64,000 bases of DNA, taken from the NCBI GenBank assembly GCA_027013225.1, contig JALUXU010000005.1, forward strand, positions 35,915 to 99,914. Direction: 5' to 3'. Below the pieces are notes generated by a model. The model saw nothing but the letters and a program-made list of their open reading frames with translations, had not been told where the DNA came from and did not search any database. Position numbers and translations under genes: made by a program. Source of the stretch: Acidihalobacter sp. (GTDB lineage Bacteria > Pseudomonadota > Gammaproteobacteria > DSM-5130 > Acidihalobacteraceae). Positions 1 to 10,722 of this stretch are shown piece after piece (the stretch's first letter is position 1; each line of letters starts with the position of its first letter).

Positions 1-1882
1 CGAGTTGAATATCGGGATCAGGCTCCTCCCCGCGTATGCCGGCTCGACGCAGGGCTTCAACGCGTACGCCCTGGGCGGAGAAATCGAAATTCCTCAACGT
101 CTTGCCGATGGCGGTGCTGTTGCCATGTAATGTGACGCTGTGCAGCGCTTCGCGCAGCTGTTCGCTTTCGCCCTGGAAACGTCCGCGCAAACTACGGTAG
201 CGGTCGGCGCGCTCACGTTCGATTAGTTCGTCGATCTCATCTTCGGCCACATCGAGCCGGCGCAACAATATACGCGCCAGCAGCAGACTGGATTCAAAAA
301 TTTCCGGGATGATATCGGTGGCGCCGGCGTGTTCCAGCCTTTCGATGTCTTTTTCTTCTAATGTACGTACCAGAATGGGAATGTCACCACGGCGTTTGCG
401 TGCTTCTTCGACAATGCGCTCAGCGGTATGAGCATCGGCGAAAGTCACCACCAGCATGCGCGCTCGCATGAGGCCCGCGGCGCGAAGAATTTCTCCATGC
501 GTGCTGTCGCCATAGAAAACGTGTTCACCGGCTTCCCAGGCATCGCGGATGATATAGGGATCAAGATCCAGCGCCACATACTCAATGCCTTCGGCACGCA
601 GGAAGCGGGCGAGATTTTGGCCAACGCGACCAAATCCGCAAAGAATGACGTGATCGCTGATTTCGCGTGCGGCCCAGCCAAGTTCACGCGTCTGGTTAAC
701 GCGGCGTTTAATATGGCTGTGCGCGAACAAGACTTTGGAAATGGGGTCGTTGTAACGTAACAGTAGTGGCGCAACAGCCATGCTCAGGATCACTGTGGCC
801 AAAATAGCTTGGCTGTTAGATGCGTCCAGTAGTCCCCGGTTCAGCGCTAGTGCGAGGAGGGCAAAGCCGAATTCGCCGCCTTGAGCCAGCACCATGCCGG
901 TGCGAAAAGCTACGCCTGACTCATAACCCGCCCAACGAGTCAGGCCCATGATCAACAGCCCTTTTCCCAGGATTAGGCCCAATAGCATGATCAGAACCCA
1001 TTGCCACATTTCCAATACGGCGCGAGGATCGAGTTGCAAGCCGATGCTGACGAAAAAAACGCCCATCAGCACGTCACGGAAAGCACGTATTTCAGTTTCG
1101 ATCTGATGGCGATACTCGGTTTCGCTGAGCATCATTCCGGCGAGGAAAGCGCCCAAGGCCAGCGATAAACCCAGCGAATAGGTCACAGAGGCCGCAGCGA
1201 GCGTCACCATAAGCACGTTGAGCGTGAATAATTCGCCTGAGTGTGAAGCAGCTACAAACTGAAACCAGGGCCGCATGATCCAACGGCCAGCAGCAAGCAT
1301 GATGCCCAGCGCAAGCAATCCCTTGGCGAGTGCGAAAGCGAGTTGCCACCAGATTCCTTCCAGCTCGCCGCTCGCGAGAATGGGAATGGCCACTAGAAAA
1401 GGCACTACCGCTAAATCCTGAAACAGCAGGATGCCCAGCGCCAAGCGACCGTGGCGGGAATGCAATTCGAGCTGTTCATCGAGTTGCTTGACTACAATAG
1501 CCGTCGATGACATGGCGAGTGCGCCGCCAGCCACGATAGCGCCCGCCCAACCAATCCCTGAAAGCCACGCTACCAGCGCGCCGATGAGGCTGGAAAACAA
1601 AACCTGAGCGCCGCCGAGGCCAACAACCACCTGGCGCATCGACCAGAATTGCCGAATGGAAAATTCCAGGCCAATGCTAAACAGCAGGAAAACAACGCCG
1701 ATTTCAGCCAGCAAATGAATGAACGCACTTTCATCTATCAGTCCCAAAGCGTGAGGACCGACGGCGAGTCCGACGGCAAGATAGCCGATGATGGAGGACA
1801 AGTGGAAGCGACGAACCAAGGCGACCGCCACCACAGAACTGGCAAGAAGGACGAGAACGCTTTGGATGATGTGCTCGTTCAA
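1..1882 (-). CDS. KefB/CPA2-type monovalent cation:proton antiporter with C-terminal TrkA-N and TrkA-C domains (3' end truncated by window edge)
   Basis: Minus-strand frame is open from a TTG at 1882 (RBS-like GAGG upstream) to position 1. Translation LNEHIIQSVLVLLASSVVAVALVRRFHLSSIIGYLAVGLAVGPHALGL..., Rossmann motif DHVILCGFGRVGQNLARFLRAEG, C-terminal VEALRRAGIRGEEPDPDIQL. Absent from the ORF track because of the TTG start and open end. Confidence 0.88.
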   Translation of the reverse strand, partial: MNEHIIQSVLVLLASSVVAVALVRRFHLSSIIGYLAVGLAVGPHALGLIDESAFIHLLAEIGVVFLLFSIGLEFSIRQFWSMRQVVVGLGGAQVLFSSLIGALVAWLSGIGWAGAIVAGGALAMSSTAIVVKQLDEQLELHSRHGRLALGILLFQDLAVVPFLVAIPILASGELEGIWWQLAFALAKGLLALGIMLAAGRWIMRPWFQFVAASHSGELFTLNVLMVTLAAASVTYSLGLSLALGAFLAGMMLSETEYRHQIETEIRAFRDVLMGVFFVSIGLQLDPRAVLEMWQWVLIMLLGLILGKGLLIMGLTRWAGYESGVAFRTGMVLAQGGEFGFALLALALNRGLLDASNSQAILATVILSMAVAPLLLRYNDPISKVLFAHSHIKRRVNQTRELGWAAREISDHVILCGFGRVGQNLARFLRAEGIEYVALDLDPYIIRDAWEAGEHVFYGDSTHGEILRAAGLMRARMLVVTFADAHTAERIVEEARKRRGDIPILVRTLEEKDIERLEHAGATDIIPEIFESSLLLARILLRRLDVAEDEIDELIERERADRYRSLRGRFQGESEQLREALHSVTLHGNSTAIGKTLRNFDFSAQGVRVEALRRAGIRGEEPDPDIQL

Positions 1883-2371
1883 GGAAAAAACCTCACAACT
1901 CCAGCAGTCGGTGTGGGTATGACCGTTCTTGGAGCTGTTTTCGGCGATTCCGGCAAACCTTGGCTCAGAAGCCTCTAAATGCGGGAATGGCGTGAATAAG
2001 CCGGGAAAGTCTGAGTCCCCAGTATCTGCTAGTGTATCAGGCTTGGATTCGCCGATATGCGAAAGCCATCTCTGACTTATTGGTAGCGTAACGCCGCCCT
2101 TTGACGACCAATAGGGGATTGCACGCAGAGTTTCTGCGATATCGAACTGGCAAGGATTGAGCGCATCGAGCAGGAGCTGATCGCTAATAATTCTTGTTTA
2201 TCGATTGACAACGAAACCCAAGCTGCCTTAAGTGGGGTACGCGCAAGCGCCGGTCTGGGCGTCCTCAAGTGAGAGTGCCTTCCTTATCGATGGTTTGCTC
2301 GATGCGGTTGGAAGTCTCTTGAGAACGCCCATCTCGGCGCGAATATCAGGTCGTAAGTATGGATCCTTGAG

Positions 2372-3235
2372 TTAGGAAACCCAGCTGTTAACGAGCTTGG
2401 GGTGCGCCTTGATCCATTTTTCAACGGCAACCTTCACCGGCGTGCCGTTCTTGACTTCGAGCATCAGCGCGGAGAGCTGCTGGCGCGGAATCTCGAAGCG
2501 GTTGAAGAACCAGAACACCTGCTCCGACTTGTGGTACAGCTCGGGGTTGACTACGTTCTGGATATAACCGCCGGTGCCGTATATGTGCTTGGGGTCTTTC
2601 AGGAACTTGATGTCGAACTTGGCCCACATCCACATCGGCGTCCATGCGGTGACGGCGATCCACTGCTTGTTCTTGATCGCCCGCTGCAGCTGCGCGGTCA
2701 TGGCGGCGGTAGAGCTGGTTTGCAGATGGAAGCTCTTCAGTCCGTAGGCCTTGATGGCTTTCTTGGTGTTCATGTTGATGCCGGCACCGGCGCCTACGCC
2801 AACGATACGGTCGTTAAATTTGGCGGCGTATTTTTCTAGCCCGGCAATGGTGTTGACCGGTACGTACTTGGGCACGGCGATGCCCAGTTTGGTGCCCATG
2901 ACGTTGGGCCCCATCAGGATCACCTTGTTCCAGACTTTCTGGTAATAGAATTTATGAGTGGTGGGGAGCCAAGCCGTGAGCATGGCATCGGTATGTCCGC
3001 TGGCCACGGCTTCCCACATGGGGCCGGCGGCGGAGGCGACCATGTCCACGGAATTGCCCAGCCGCTGTTTGATCACGGTGGCGGCCAGGGTGGTGGTGAT
3101 AACGCTGGACGGCCAGCTCTGTACATAACCGATTTTGATAGCCGGCTTGTCGCCTGCATACGCGCTCGACAACGCGCCCACGGAAAGGCCGGCGGCTGCC
3201 AGCAGAGTAATGGCGATGCGTTTAAATTTTTTCAT
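2372..3235 (-). CDS. proX: Glycine betaine/choline-type ABC transporter substrate-binding protein (OpuAC/ProX-like)
   Basis: MKKFKRIAITLLAAAGLSVGALSSAYA signal peptide; KPAIKIGYVQSWPSSVITTTLAATVIKQRLG; adjacent to matching permease and ATPase. Confidence 0.85.
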   Translation of the reverse strand: MKKFKRIAITLLAAAGLSVGALSSAYAGDKPAIKIGYVQSWPSSVITTTLAATVIKQRLGNSVDMVASAAGPMWEAVASGHTDAMLTAWLPTTHKFYYQKVWNKVILMGPNVMGTKLGIAVPKYVPVNTIAGLEKYAAKFNDRIVGVGAGAGINMNTKKAIKAYGLKSFHLQTSSTAAMTAQLQRAIKNKQWIAVTAWTPMWMWAKFDIKFLKDPKHIYGTGGYIQNVVNPELYHKSEQVFWFFNRFEIPRQQLSALMLEVKNGTPVKVAVEKWIKAHPKLVNSWVS

Positions 3236-3236
3236 T

Positions 3237-4100
3237 TCATAGGCTCCTTTTCTTTTTGCCAATTGCTTGAGTAAGGCGATCGAGAATGATCGCCAGGATA
3301 ACGACGGCTAGGCCGCCAACGAACCCCTTCCCCACGTCGAGCTGGGTGATCCCTTCGAGGACGACGTTCCCTAGGCCCCCGGCGCCGATCATGGCGGCGA
3401 TGACCACCATGGATAGGCTGAGCATGATCGACTGGTTGACGCCGGCCATGATCGAGGGCAAGGCGTTCGGCAGCTGGATCTTGATCAGCATTTGCCACCA
3501 GGTGGCGCCGAAGGCATTGCCCGCCTCCACCAGTTCGGCGGGTACCTGACGTATCCCCAGAGTGGTCAGGCGGATCAGGGGGGGAAGAGCGAAAATCACG
3601 GTGGAAATGGCACCCGGAACGAGGCCTAGACCGAAAAAAATGACGGCCGGCACCAGGTACACGAAGGCCGGCATGGTCTGCATGACATCGAGAATCGGCC
3701 GCAGGATGCGATCTGCGATCTCGCTGCGCCCGCCGAGGATGCCGAGCGGTAATCCCAGCACGATGACCATGATTTCTGAAGCCAGGACCAGCGCCAGGGT
3801 GTCGATCAAAGCGATCCAGTACCCGAGGTTGAGCACCAACAACAGGCCTAGAATGCTAAACAGGGCCAGTCCCCAGGCGCCTTTGCGGCGCCAGCCGAGC
3901 AGGGAGACGGCAAGTACCGCCACCAGGGCGATGAACAGCAGCGGGGGGATGGCGAGCAGGCCGTTGCGCAGGCTGGCGATCAAAAAATGCACGCCGGCGG
4001 TGATGGCATTGAAGGCCGAGGCATAGTTGTTGGTCAGGGCGTTGACCCCGTTGCTGACCCATTGGCCGATGGGCAAGGGGGAGCCGAGTTGATAACTCAT
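3237..4100 (-). CDS. proW: Glycine betaine/proline ABC transporter permease (ProW/OpuAB-like)
   Basis: MSYQLGSPLPIGQWVSNGVNALTNNYASAF...; permease EAA region PPLIRLTTLGIRQVPAELVEAGNAFGATWWQMLIKIQLPNALPSIMAG. Confidence 0.88.
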   Translation of the reverse strand: MSYQLGSPLPIGQWVSNGVNALTNNYASAFNAITAGVHFLIASLRNGLLAIPPLLFIALVAVLAVSLLGWRRKGAWGLALFSILGLLLVLNLGYWIALIDTLALVLASEIMVIVLGLPLGILGGRSEIADRILRPILDVMQTMPAFVYLVPAVIFFGLGLVPGAISTVIFALPPLIRLTTLGIRQVPAELVEAGNAFGATWWQMLIKIQLPNALPSIMAGVNQSIMLSLSMVVIAAMIGAGGLGNVVLEGITQLDVGKGFVGGLAVVILAIILDRLTQAIGKKKRSL

Positions 4101-4113
4101 GGCGACAGTTTCC

Positions 4114-5355
4114 TCAGGCCTGTTGTGCTTGTGGCGCCGATGGCTGGTCGGGGGCGTCTTCCTCACTCGGCATTTGCGCCAGGGCGGCGAGCAGCGTGCT
4201 TTTGTCGACGATGCCAATGACGCGCTCTTTGGCGTCCAGAATCACCACCGGCGAGCCCTGTTCGGTGACCAGGCCGATCAGTTCGCCGAGCTTGGTTTCC
4301 GGGGTCGCGGTTGGCAAGGTGTGCAAACTATCCGGATCGAGGCGTTTGCGATCGCGTTGGCTGATGACGCTGTCGAGGCCGATATAGCCATGCAGGCGGC
4401 GCGCACTGTCGACGACGACCAGTCCGCCGAAGCCGCTGCGCTCCATTTTGAGCAGCAAGGTGCACGACGCATCCTGGGGATGGGCCGTGACCGTCGGGTG
4501 CCGCATGATCTGGCTGGCGGTGAGCACCTGGGTGCGGTCCGCGCCTTCGACGAAGGCGGAAACGTAGTCGTCTGCCGGCTGGGCGATGATTTCTTCCGGC
4601 GTGCCAACCTGAATCAGCCTGCCGTTGCGCATGATCGCGATCCGGCCGCCCAGTTTCAGCGCTTCATCCAGGTCGTGGGACACGAACACGATGGTCTTTC
4701 CCAGCCGGTCCTGGATTTCCAGCAGGTCGTCCTGCAATTGGCTGCGTATCAAGGGATCGAGCGCGCTGAATGCCTCGTCCATGAGCAGGATTTCTGGGTC
4801 CACGGCCAGCGCGCGCGCCAGGCCGACCCGTTGCTGCATGCCCCCGGACAGTTCGGCCGCAAAACTGGATTCATAGCCGCCAAGGCCTACGGTGTCGATG
4901 ACTTCCTGCGCGCGCTGTTGCCGCTGTGCCTTGGGCACGCCCTGGATTTCCAGCCCGAATTCCACGTTGCCCATGACCGTGCGATGCGGCAACAGGGCGA
5001 AGTTCTGGAAGACCATCCCGAACTTGCGCCGGCGCAGTTCGCGCAAGGGCTTGGTGGGCAGGCGGGTAATGTCTTGGCCGTCAATGTAAACCTTGCCGGC
5101 ATTGGGCTGGTGCAGACGATTGATCAGGCGCAACAGGGTCGATTTGCCGCTGCCGGACAGCCCCATGATAACGAAGATCTCCCCGCTCATGATTTCCAGG
5201 GAGACATCGAACACGCCGACCGTCGCCGCGTACTGACGCTGCACCTCGGTCTTGCTCAGACCGCGGCTCAGGGCCTCCATGGCGCGCTCGGCCTGGCGGC
5301 CGAAGACTTTGCTGACATTTTCGAGGCGTATTCTGGCTCCGGGTTCTGAAGTCAC
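4114..5355 (-). CDS. proV: Glycine betaine/proline ABC transporter ATP-binding protein with C-terminal CBS domains (ProV/OpuAA-like)
   Basis: Walker A GLSGSGKST, signature LSGGMQQRVGLARAL, Walker B ILLMDEAFSALDP, C-terminal CBS-like region. Confidence 0.92.
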   Translation of the reverse strand: MTSEPGARIRLENVSKVFGRQAERAMEALSRGLSKTEVQRQYAATVGVFDVSLEIMSGEIFVIMGLSGSGKSTLLRLINRLHQPNAGKVYIDGQDITRLPTKPLRELRRRKFGMVFQNFALLPHRTVMGNVEFGLEIQGVPKAQRQQRAQEVIDTVGLGGYESSFAAELSGGMQQRVGLARALAVDPEILLMDEAFSALDPLIRSQLQDDLLEIQDRLGKTIVFVSHDLDEALKLGGRIAIMRNGRLIQVGTPEEIIAQPADDYVSAFVEGADRTQVLTASQIMRHPTVTAHPQDASCTLLLKMERSGFGGLVVVDSARRLHGYIGLDSVISQRDRKRLDPDSLHTLPTATPETKLGELIGLVTEQGSPVVILDAKERVIGIVDKSTLLAALAQMPSEEDAPDQPSAPQAQQA

Positions 5356-5447
5356 TTCGTATCCAGGGTCGATATCAGCCGTTTACCATAACGCATCGCT
5401 GGCGGCAAAGCAAAATCACGCATAGGAACAATGGATTGCAATCGCCT

Positions 5448-7622
5448 TCAAAGCGATTCCAGTTTCGCGTAGGCGAGCACCAGCCATTTGCTGCCATGGC
5501 GGGCGAAGTTCACCTCCACTCGCGCCTGCGGACCTTGGCCTTCATAATTGATGACCACGCCTTCGCCGAAGGTGGGATGGCGCACGCGCTGACCCACGCT
5601 CAATCCGCTGGGCGCGTCGTCAAGCGGTAGGGGGCGGGGTGCTTGTGGTCGTTTCCAGGACGCGTGGTTGATCTGCGGCCGCGAGCGGACTTCTTCGAGC
5701 AGCGATTCCGGGATTTCGCTCAGGAAGCGCGAGGGCGCGTTGTAGATCTGCTGCCCATGCAGACGTCGGGTTTCCGCGGCGGTGAGAATCAGGCGTCGGC
5801 GGGCGCGGGTGATGCCGACATAGCATAGCCGACGCTCCTCTTCCATGCGGCTGGGCTCCTCGCTAGACATGCGGTGCGGAAACAGGCCTTCTTCCATGCC
5901 GCACATGAACACCAGCGGGAATTCCAGACCCTTGGCCGCATGCAAGGTCATGAGCTGAACGCAGTCTTCCCAGGCGGAGCCTTCGCCTTCGCCGGCTTCC
6001 AGCGCGGCATGGGCCAGGAAGGCATCGAGCAGGGTCATGCCCGCATGCGCTTCCGGATCGAAGCGGAAGCCGCCGGCGGCATTAGCGAGCTCCTCCAAAT
6101 TTTCCAGCCGCGCTTGCCCGCGTTCGCTCTTGTCTTTGCCGAAGTGGGCCTTGAGCCCCGAATCCTTGACCGCGAGTTCAACCTGTTGCGCCAATTCGAG
6201 ACCGTGTGATTTTTCCGACAATTTGTTGATCAGGTTGATAAACCCATTGAGCGCATTGGCGGCGCGGGTAGGCAGAGTATCGTCTTCAAGGATGGATATG
6301 GCAGCGCGCCACAGAGGCGTGTTCTGCGCCTTGGCGCGATCGCGCACAATCTGGAGGGTGCGTTCGCCGATGCCGCGGGTTGGCTGGTTGACCACGCGCT
6401 CGAAGGAGGCATCGTCGTCACGATGGGTCATGAGGCGCAGATAGGCCAGGGCATCCTTGATTTCCGCGCGTTCGAAAAAGCGCTGCCCGCCATAGACGCG
6501 ATAGGGGATGCCGCGCGCCACCAGCGCTTCTTCCAGCACCCGCGACTGAGCGTTGGAGCGGTAGAGCACACCGACATCGCTGCGCCTACCGCCGCCGGCG
6601 ACCCAGTCTTCGATTTGTTCGACGACGTAACGCGCCTCATCGAGATCGTTGTAGGCCAGATAGAAGCGCACCGTCTCACCGCGCGGGCCTTGTGCCCACA
6701 GCTGCTTGCCCAGACGGCCCCGGTTGTGGGCGATGACGGCGTTCGCAGCGTCCAGGATCGCGGGCGTGGAGCGGTAGTTCTGTTCCAGGCGCACGGTGAC
6801 GGTGCCGGGGAAATCTCGGGCGAATTCCTGAATATGCTCAATACGCGCGCCGCGCCAGCCATAGATGGACTGGTCGTCGTCGCCGACCGCGAACACCGGT
6901 GTGCGCTCGCCGGCCAGCAGCCGCAGCCAAGCGTATTGCAGGGCATTGGTGTCTTGGAATTCGTCGACCAAAAGGTGCCGGAAACGCTGCTGGTAATGGC
7001 GGCGCAGGACGTCGTTGTCGCGCAGCAGCTCGAGCGCGCGCAACAGCAACTCAGCGAAATCGACCACCCCCGCCTGCCGGCAGGCGGCCTCATAGGCGCT
7101 GTAGATGCGGATGAACTGGGCGTTTGCCGGATCGCCGGTGTCATCCAGGTGCTGGGGACGCAGGCCCTCGTCCTTGCGTGCATTGATGAACCATTGCGCC
7201 TGCCGCGGTGGCCAGCGAGCTTCGTCCAGCCCCAGTCCCCGCAGCACCCGCCGCACCATGCGCAGCTGGTCATCGTTGTCGAGGATCTGGAATGCCTGCG
7301 GCAGCCCCGCTTCTTGCCAGTGCTGGCGAAGCAAGCGATGGGCGAGGCCGTGGAAGGTGCCCAGCCACAGGCCGCCCGCCGGCATTCCCAGCAGGTTTTC
7401 CACGCGGGCGCGCATTTCCTGGGCGGCCTTGTTGGTGAAGGTCACGGCCAGCAGGCTGTAGGGCGACAGGCCCTCGACCCGAATCAGCCAGGCGATGCGA
7501 TGGGTGAGCACCCGGGTTTTGCCGCTGCCGGCTCCGGCAAGCACCAGCACCGAATTCATAGGGGCAGTGACGGCTTCGCGTTGGGCGGCGTTAAGGTCGC
7601 AAAGTAGGTCGGAGACATCCAT
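5448..7622 (-). CDS. uvrD: UvrD/Rep-family ATP-dependent DNA helicase (helicase II)
   Basis: MDVSDLLCDLNAAQREAVTAPMNSVLVLAGAGSGKTRVLTHRIAWL; DEFQDTNALQY; GDDDQSIYGWRGA; VMTLHAAKGLEF-type motif. Confidence 0.93.
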   Translation of the reverse strand: MDVSDLLCDLNAAQREAVTAPMNSVLVLAGAGSGKTRVLTHRIAWLIRVEGLSPYSLLAVTFTNKAAQEMRARVENLLGMPAGGLWLGTFHGLAHRLLRQHWQEAGLPQAFQILDNDDQLRMVRRVLRGLGLDEARWPPRQAQWFINARKDEGLRPQHLDDTGDPANAQFIRIYSAYEAACRQAGVVDFAELLLRALELLRDNDVLRRHYQQRFRHLLVDEFQDTNALQYAWLRLLAGERTPVFAVGDDDQSIYGWRGARIEHIQEFARDFPGTVTVRLEQNYRSTPAILDAANAVIAHNRGRLGKQLWAQGPRGETVRFYLAYNDLDEARYVVEQIEDWVAGGGRRSDVGVLYRSNAQSRVLEEALVARGIPYRVYGGQRFFERAEIKDALAYLRLMTHRDDDASFERVVNQPTRGIGERTLQIVRDRAKAQNTPLWRAAISILEDDTLPTRAANALNGFINLINKLSEKSHGLELAQQVELAVKDSGLKAHFGKDKSERGQARLENLEELANAAGGFRFDPEAHAGMTLLDAFLAHAALEAGEGEGSAWEDCVQLMTLHAAKGLEFPLVFMCGMEEGLFPHRMSSEEPSRMEEERRLCYVGITRARRRLILTAAETRRLHGQQIYNAPSRFLSEIPESLLEEVRSRPQINHASWKRPQAPRPLPLDDAPSGLSVGQRVRHPTFGEGVVINYEGQGPQARVEVNFARHGSKWLVLAYAKLESL

Positions 7623-7887
7623 GGTCGGGATTTTAGGGAAACGTGCCACGATTGGCTATGGAACCGGGGAATGCAGGCGGCCGCCGGTTTCGATCATCTT
7701 GGGTAAGGAGAGGTGATGACGGAATGGCTCCAGAATCGAGGCCGATAGCCATTAGCCGCGCAGGATTCAGTCTGGGCGCTAGGTTTTGCGCAGTCTTTAA
7801 TTTAAAAAAAGCCCCACGCCGGCTGAAAAGTGCTATAAGAAAAGCGAAGAGCGGCAAATCGAAACCGCAAGGGCAGCAAGAGACCTC

Positions 7888-10722
7888 ATGGATGCCAAAT
7901 CAGAAAAACAGCCTCCTTCTTTGCTGGAGAGGCAATGGGCCGGTTCCGCCTTGAATGGGGCGAACGCCGCGTATCTCGAAAGCCTGTATGAAACCTACCT
8001 CGACGATCCGCAATCGATAGATTCTCGCTGGCGGGCGTATTTCGACAGTCTGCCGCGTGTCAACGGTCACGCCCGGGAAACAAGCCACGCCCAGGTTCGC
8101 GCGGCTTTCGTTCGCACGGATCCGAGCCGCTGCCCACCCCGGATCGCTGATCAGGAACACGCGGTCAAGCAGTTGCACGTTCTGCAACTAATCAACGCAT
8201 ACCGTTATCTTGGCCATTTTCGCGCCGATCTCGATCCGCTGAAACTTTATCCCCCGCCTCAGATCAAGGAACTCACTCTCGCCTATTACGATCTGGATGA
8301 GTCGGATCTCGACACGACTTTCAAGACCGGCTCACTGGACGGGATAGGAGAGCAGGCCACGCTGAGGGAGATCATTCACCGCTTGGGGCAAACTTACTGC
8401 GGCAAGGTGGGTACCGAATACATGCATATTGCTTCCATCCCTAAGAAGCGCTGGCTGCAAAGCTATGTGGAAGGGTCGCTGGCGCGCCAGCCGCTGAGCC
8501 GGGAGCAGCGATTGTGGCTATTGCAGCGGCTGACGGCTGCCGAAGGTTTGGAGCGTTATCTGCATGCCAAATATGTTGGCCAGAAGCGATTTTCTCTGGA
8601 AGGCGGCGAAAGTCTGATTCCTTTGCTGGACGCGCTGATAGAAAAAGCCGCCGAGGACGGCTTGCGGGAATTGGTCATTGGCATGGCGCACCGAGGCCGT
8701 TTGAACGTGCTCATCAACATCATGGGTAAGTCTCCAGCGGAGCTTTTCCGGGAGTTCGAGGGCGTTCATGATGAACATTTGCTGGCCGGCGATGTCAAAT
8801 ATCACTTGGGTTTTTCTTCCGACCGCCTGACTGCCGCCGGCCCGGTGCATCTGGCGCTGGCCTTCAATCCTTCTCATCTCGAGATCGTCGGGCCGGTGGT
8901 GGAAGGCTCGGTTCGGGCCCGTCAGGATAGGCGCGGTGATCGCGAGGGGCGCGAGGTCATGCCGATCGTTATCCATGGCGATGCCGCTTTCGCCGGCCAG
9001 GGCGTGGTCATGGAAACTCTGAATATGTCCCAGACGCGGGGATTCTCCACCAAAGGGGCAGTGCATATCGTGGTCAACAATCAGATTGGTTTTACCACCA
9101 GCTTGCACGCCGACTCCCGTTCCAGCCTGTATTGCACTGATGTCGCCAAAATGATTGGCGCTCCCATCCTGCATGTCAACGGTGATGATCCGGAAGCGGT
9201 TTTGTATGTTGCACGCCTGGCGCTGGACTACCGCATGCGCTATGGCGAAGATGTGGTGATAGACCTGGTTTGTTATCGCCGTTACGGCCACAATGAAGCC
9301 GACGAACCCCGCGCCACTCAGCCGGTGATGTATCAGCGCATCCGCGAAATTCCAACCACGCGTGCGCGCTACGCTGCTGTCCTCGAAGCCGATGGGGTCA
9401 TAGAGAAAGGGCAGGCGGAGCGCATGCTTGCCGCCAGCCGCGCCCAGCTCGAGGCCGGGCCACCGGTGGTCGGCATGTGGACATCACCCGAATCCATACG
9501 GCCGGCGTTTGCCGCGAACTGGGCGCCTTATCTCAATCCGAATCCAGATGCGTACAGTGACACAACGGTACCCATAGAGCGCATTCGCTCACTGGCAAAA
9601 AATCTCGATCGCTTGCCCGACGGCTTCGTGCTCAACGACCGCGTCGCCAAGATTCTGGATGAGCGCCGCAAGATGGCGGCCGGCGAGCTGCCCATGGACT
9701 GGGGTTTTGCCGAAACCATGGCTTACGCGACCCTGGTCACGGAGGGCCATCCCGTGCGCCTTTGCGGTCAGGACAGTGGTCGCGGCACTTTTTTCCACCG
9801 TCACGCCGTATTGCATAACCAACTCAGGCGCGAAGCCTATGTGCCCTTGCGCAACCTCGCGCCCGATCAGGCCGATTTCCTGGTCATCGACTCGCTGCTG
9901 TCCGAGGAGGCGGTGCTCGCTTTCGAATACGGCTATGCCACGGCTTCGCCGGAAGCGCTGGTGATCTGGGAGGCCCAGTTCGGTGATTTCGCCAATGTCG
10001 CGCAGGTCGTCATTGATCAATTCATCAGTTCCGGCGAGGAGAAATGGGGTCGCTTGTGTGGCTTGACGCTGTTTCTTCCTCATGCTTACGAGGGCCAGGG
10101 CGCGGAGCATTCCAGCGCGCGCCTTGAACGTTTCTTGCAATTGTGCGCCAATGACAACATGCAGGTCTGCTATCCGACCACGCCGGCGCAGATCTTCCAC
10201 CTCCTGCGGCGTCAGGTTCTGCGGCCGGTGCGTAAGCCGCTCGTTGTTATGTCACCCAAAAGCCTGTTGCGTCACAAGCTGGCGGTGAGTCAGCTGTCCG
10301 AACTTGCGAATGAAGGATTCAAGCCCGTCATATCGGAAATCGACCCGCTGATTGCCAAAGAGGTGCGCACCGTGGTGCTCTGCAGTGGCCACGTCTATTA
10401 TGACTTATTGGAAAGACGCCGCGCCGAGGCGTGCCACGATGTCGCGATATTGCGGATCGAATCGCTCTATCCCTTCCCCGGCAAGGCAGTGAAAAAGGCA
10501 TTGCTCGGCTACAAGCAAGTCAAGCGCTTCGTTTGGTGTCAAGAAGAACCTGTCAATCAGGGCGCGTGGCTGGCTTTGCGAGACTCTCTTCAGGATGCTG
10601 TGGGCACCAAATACTGTCTCGAATGCATCGCCCGTCCGGAATCGGCCGCGCCAGCAGTGGGTTACTACGAACTGCATCTGCGTCAGCTCAATGCACTGCT
10701 CGACCAGGTATTCGCGAAATAA
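7888..10722 (+). CDS. sucA: 2-oxoglutarate dehydrogenase E1 component
   Basis: 944 aa; IGMAHRGRLNVLINIMGK, HGDAAFAGQGVVMETLNMSQTRGFSTKGAVHIVVNNQIGFTT, SSARLERFLQLCA. Confidence 0.96.
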   Translation: MDAKSEKQPPSLLERQWAGSALNGANAAYLESLYETYLDDPQSIDSRWRAYFDSLPRVNGHARETSHAQVRAAFVRTDPSRCPPRIADQEHAVKQLHVLQLINAYRYLGHFRADLDPLKLYPPPQIKELTLAYYDLDESDLDTTFKTGSLDGIGEQATLREIIHRLGQTYCGKVGTEYMHIASIPKKRWLQSYVEGSLARQPLSREQRLWLLQRLTAAEGLERYLHAKYVGQKRFSLEGGESLIPLLDALIEKAAEDGLRELVIGMAHRGRLNVLINIMGKSPAELFREFEGVHDEHLLAGDVKYHLGFSSDRLTAAGPVHLALAFNPSHLEIVGPVVEGSVRARQDRRGDREGREVMPIVIHGDAAFAGQGVVMETLNMSQTRGFSTKGAVHIVVNNQIGFTTSLHADSRSSLYCTDVAKMIGAPILHVNGDDPEAVLYVARLALDYRMRYGEDVVIDLVCYRRYGHNEADEPRATQPVMYQRIREIPTTRARYAAVLEADGVIEKGQAERMLAASRAQLEAGPPVVGMWTSPESIRPAFAANWAPYLNPNPDAYSDTTVPIERIRSLAKNLDRLPDGFVLNDRVAKILDERRKMAAGELPMDWGFAETMAYATLVTEGHPVRLCGQDSGRGTFFHRHAVLHNQLRREAYVPLRNLAPDQADFLVIDSLLSEEAVLAFEYGYATASPEALVIWEAQFGDFANVAQVVIDQFISSGEEKWGRLCGLTLFLPHAYEGQGAEHSSARLERFLQLCANDNMQVCYPTTPAQIFHLLRRQVLRPVRKPLVVMSPKSLLRHKLAVSQLSELANEGFKPVISEIDPLIAKEVRTVVLCSGHVYYDLLERRRAEACHDVAILRIESLYPFPGKAVKKALLGYKQVKRFVWCQEEPVNQGAWLALRDSLQDAVGTKYCLECIARPESAAPAVGYYELHLRQLNALLDQVFAK

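Noticed and set aside
1092-1349. Short minus-strand ORF inside the KefB region
   Set aside because: Wrong frame within the KefB-type CDS.
4099-5349. 416-aa plus-strand ORF antisense to the ABC ATPase (proV)
   Set aside because: Shadow ORF; the minus frame has all ABC motifs.
6423-7607. 394-aa plus-strand ORF antisense to uvrD
   Set aside because: Shadow ORF of a well supported helicase gene.
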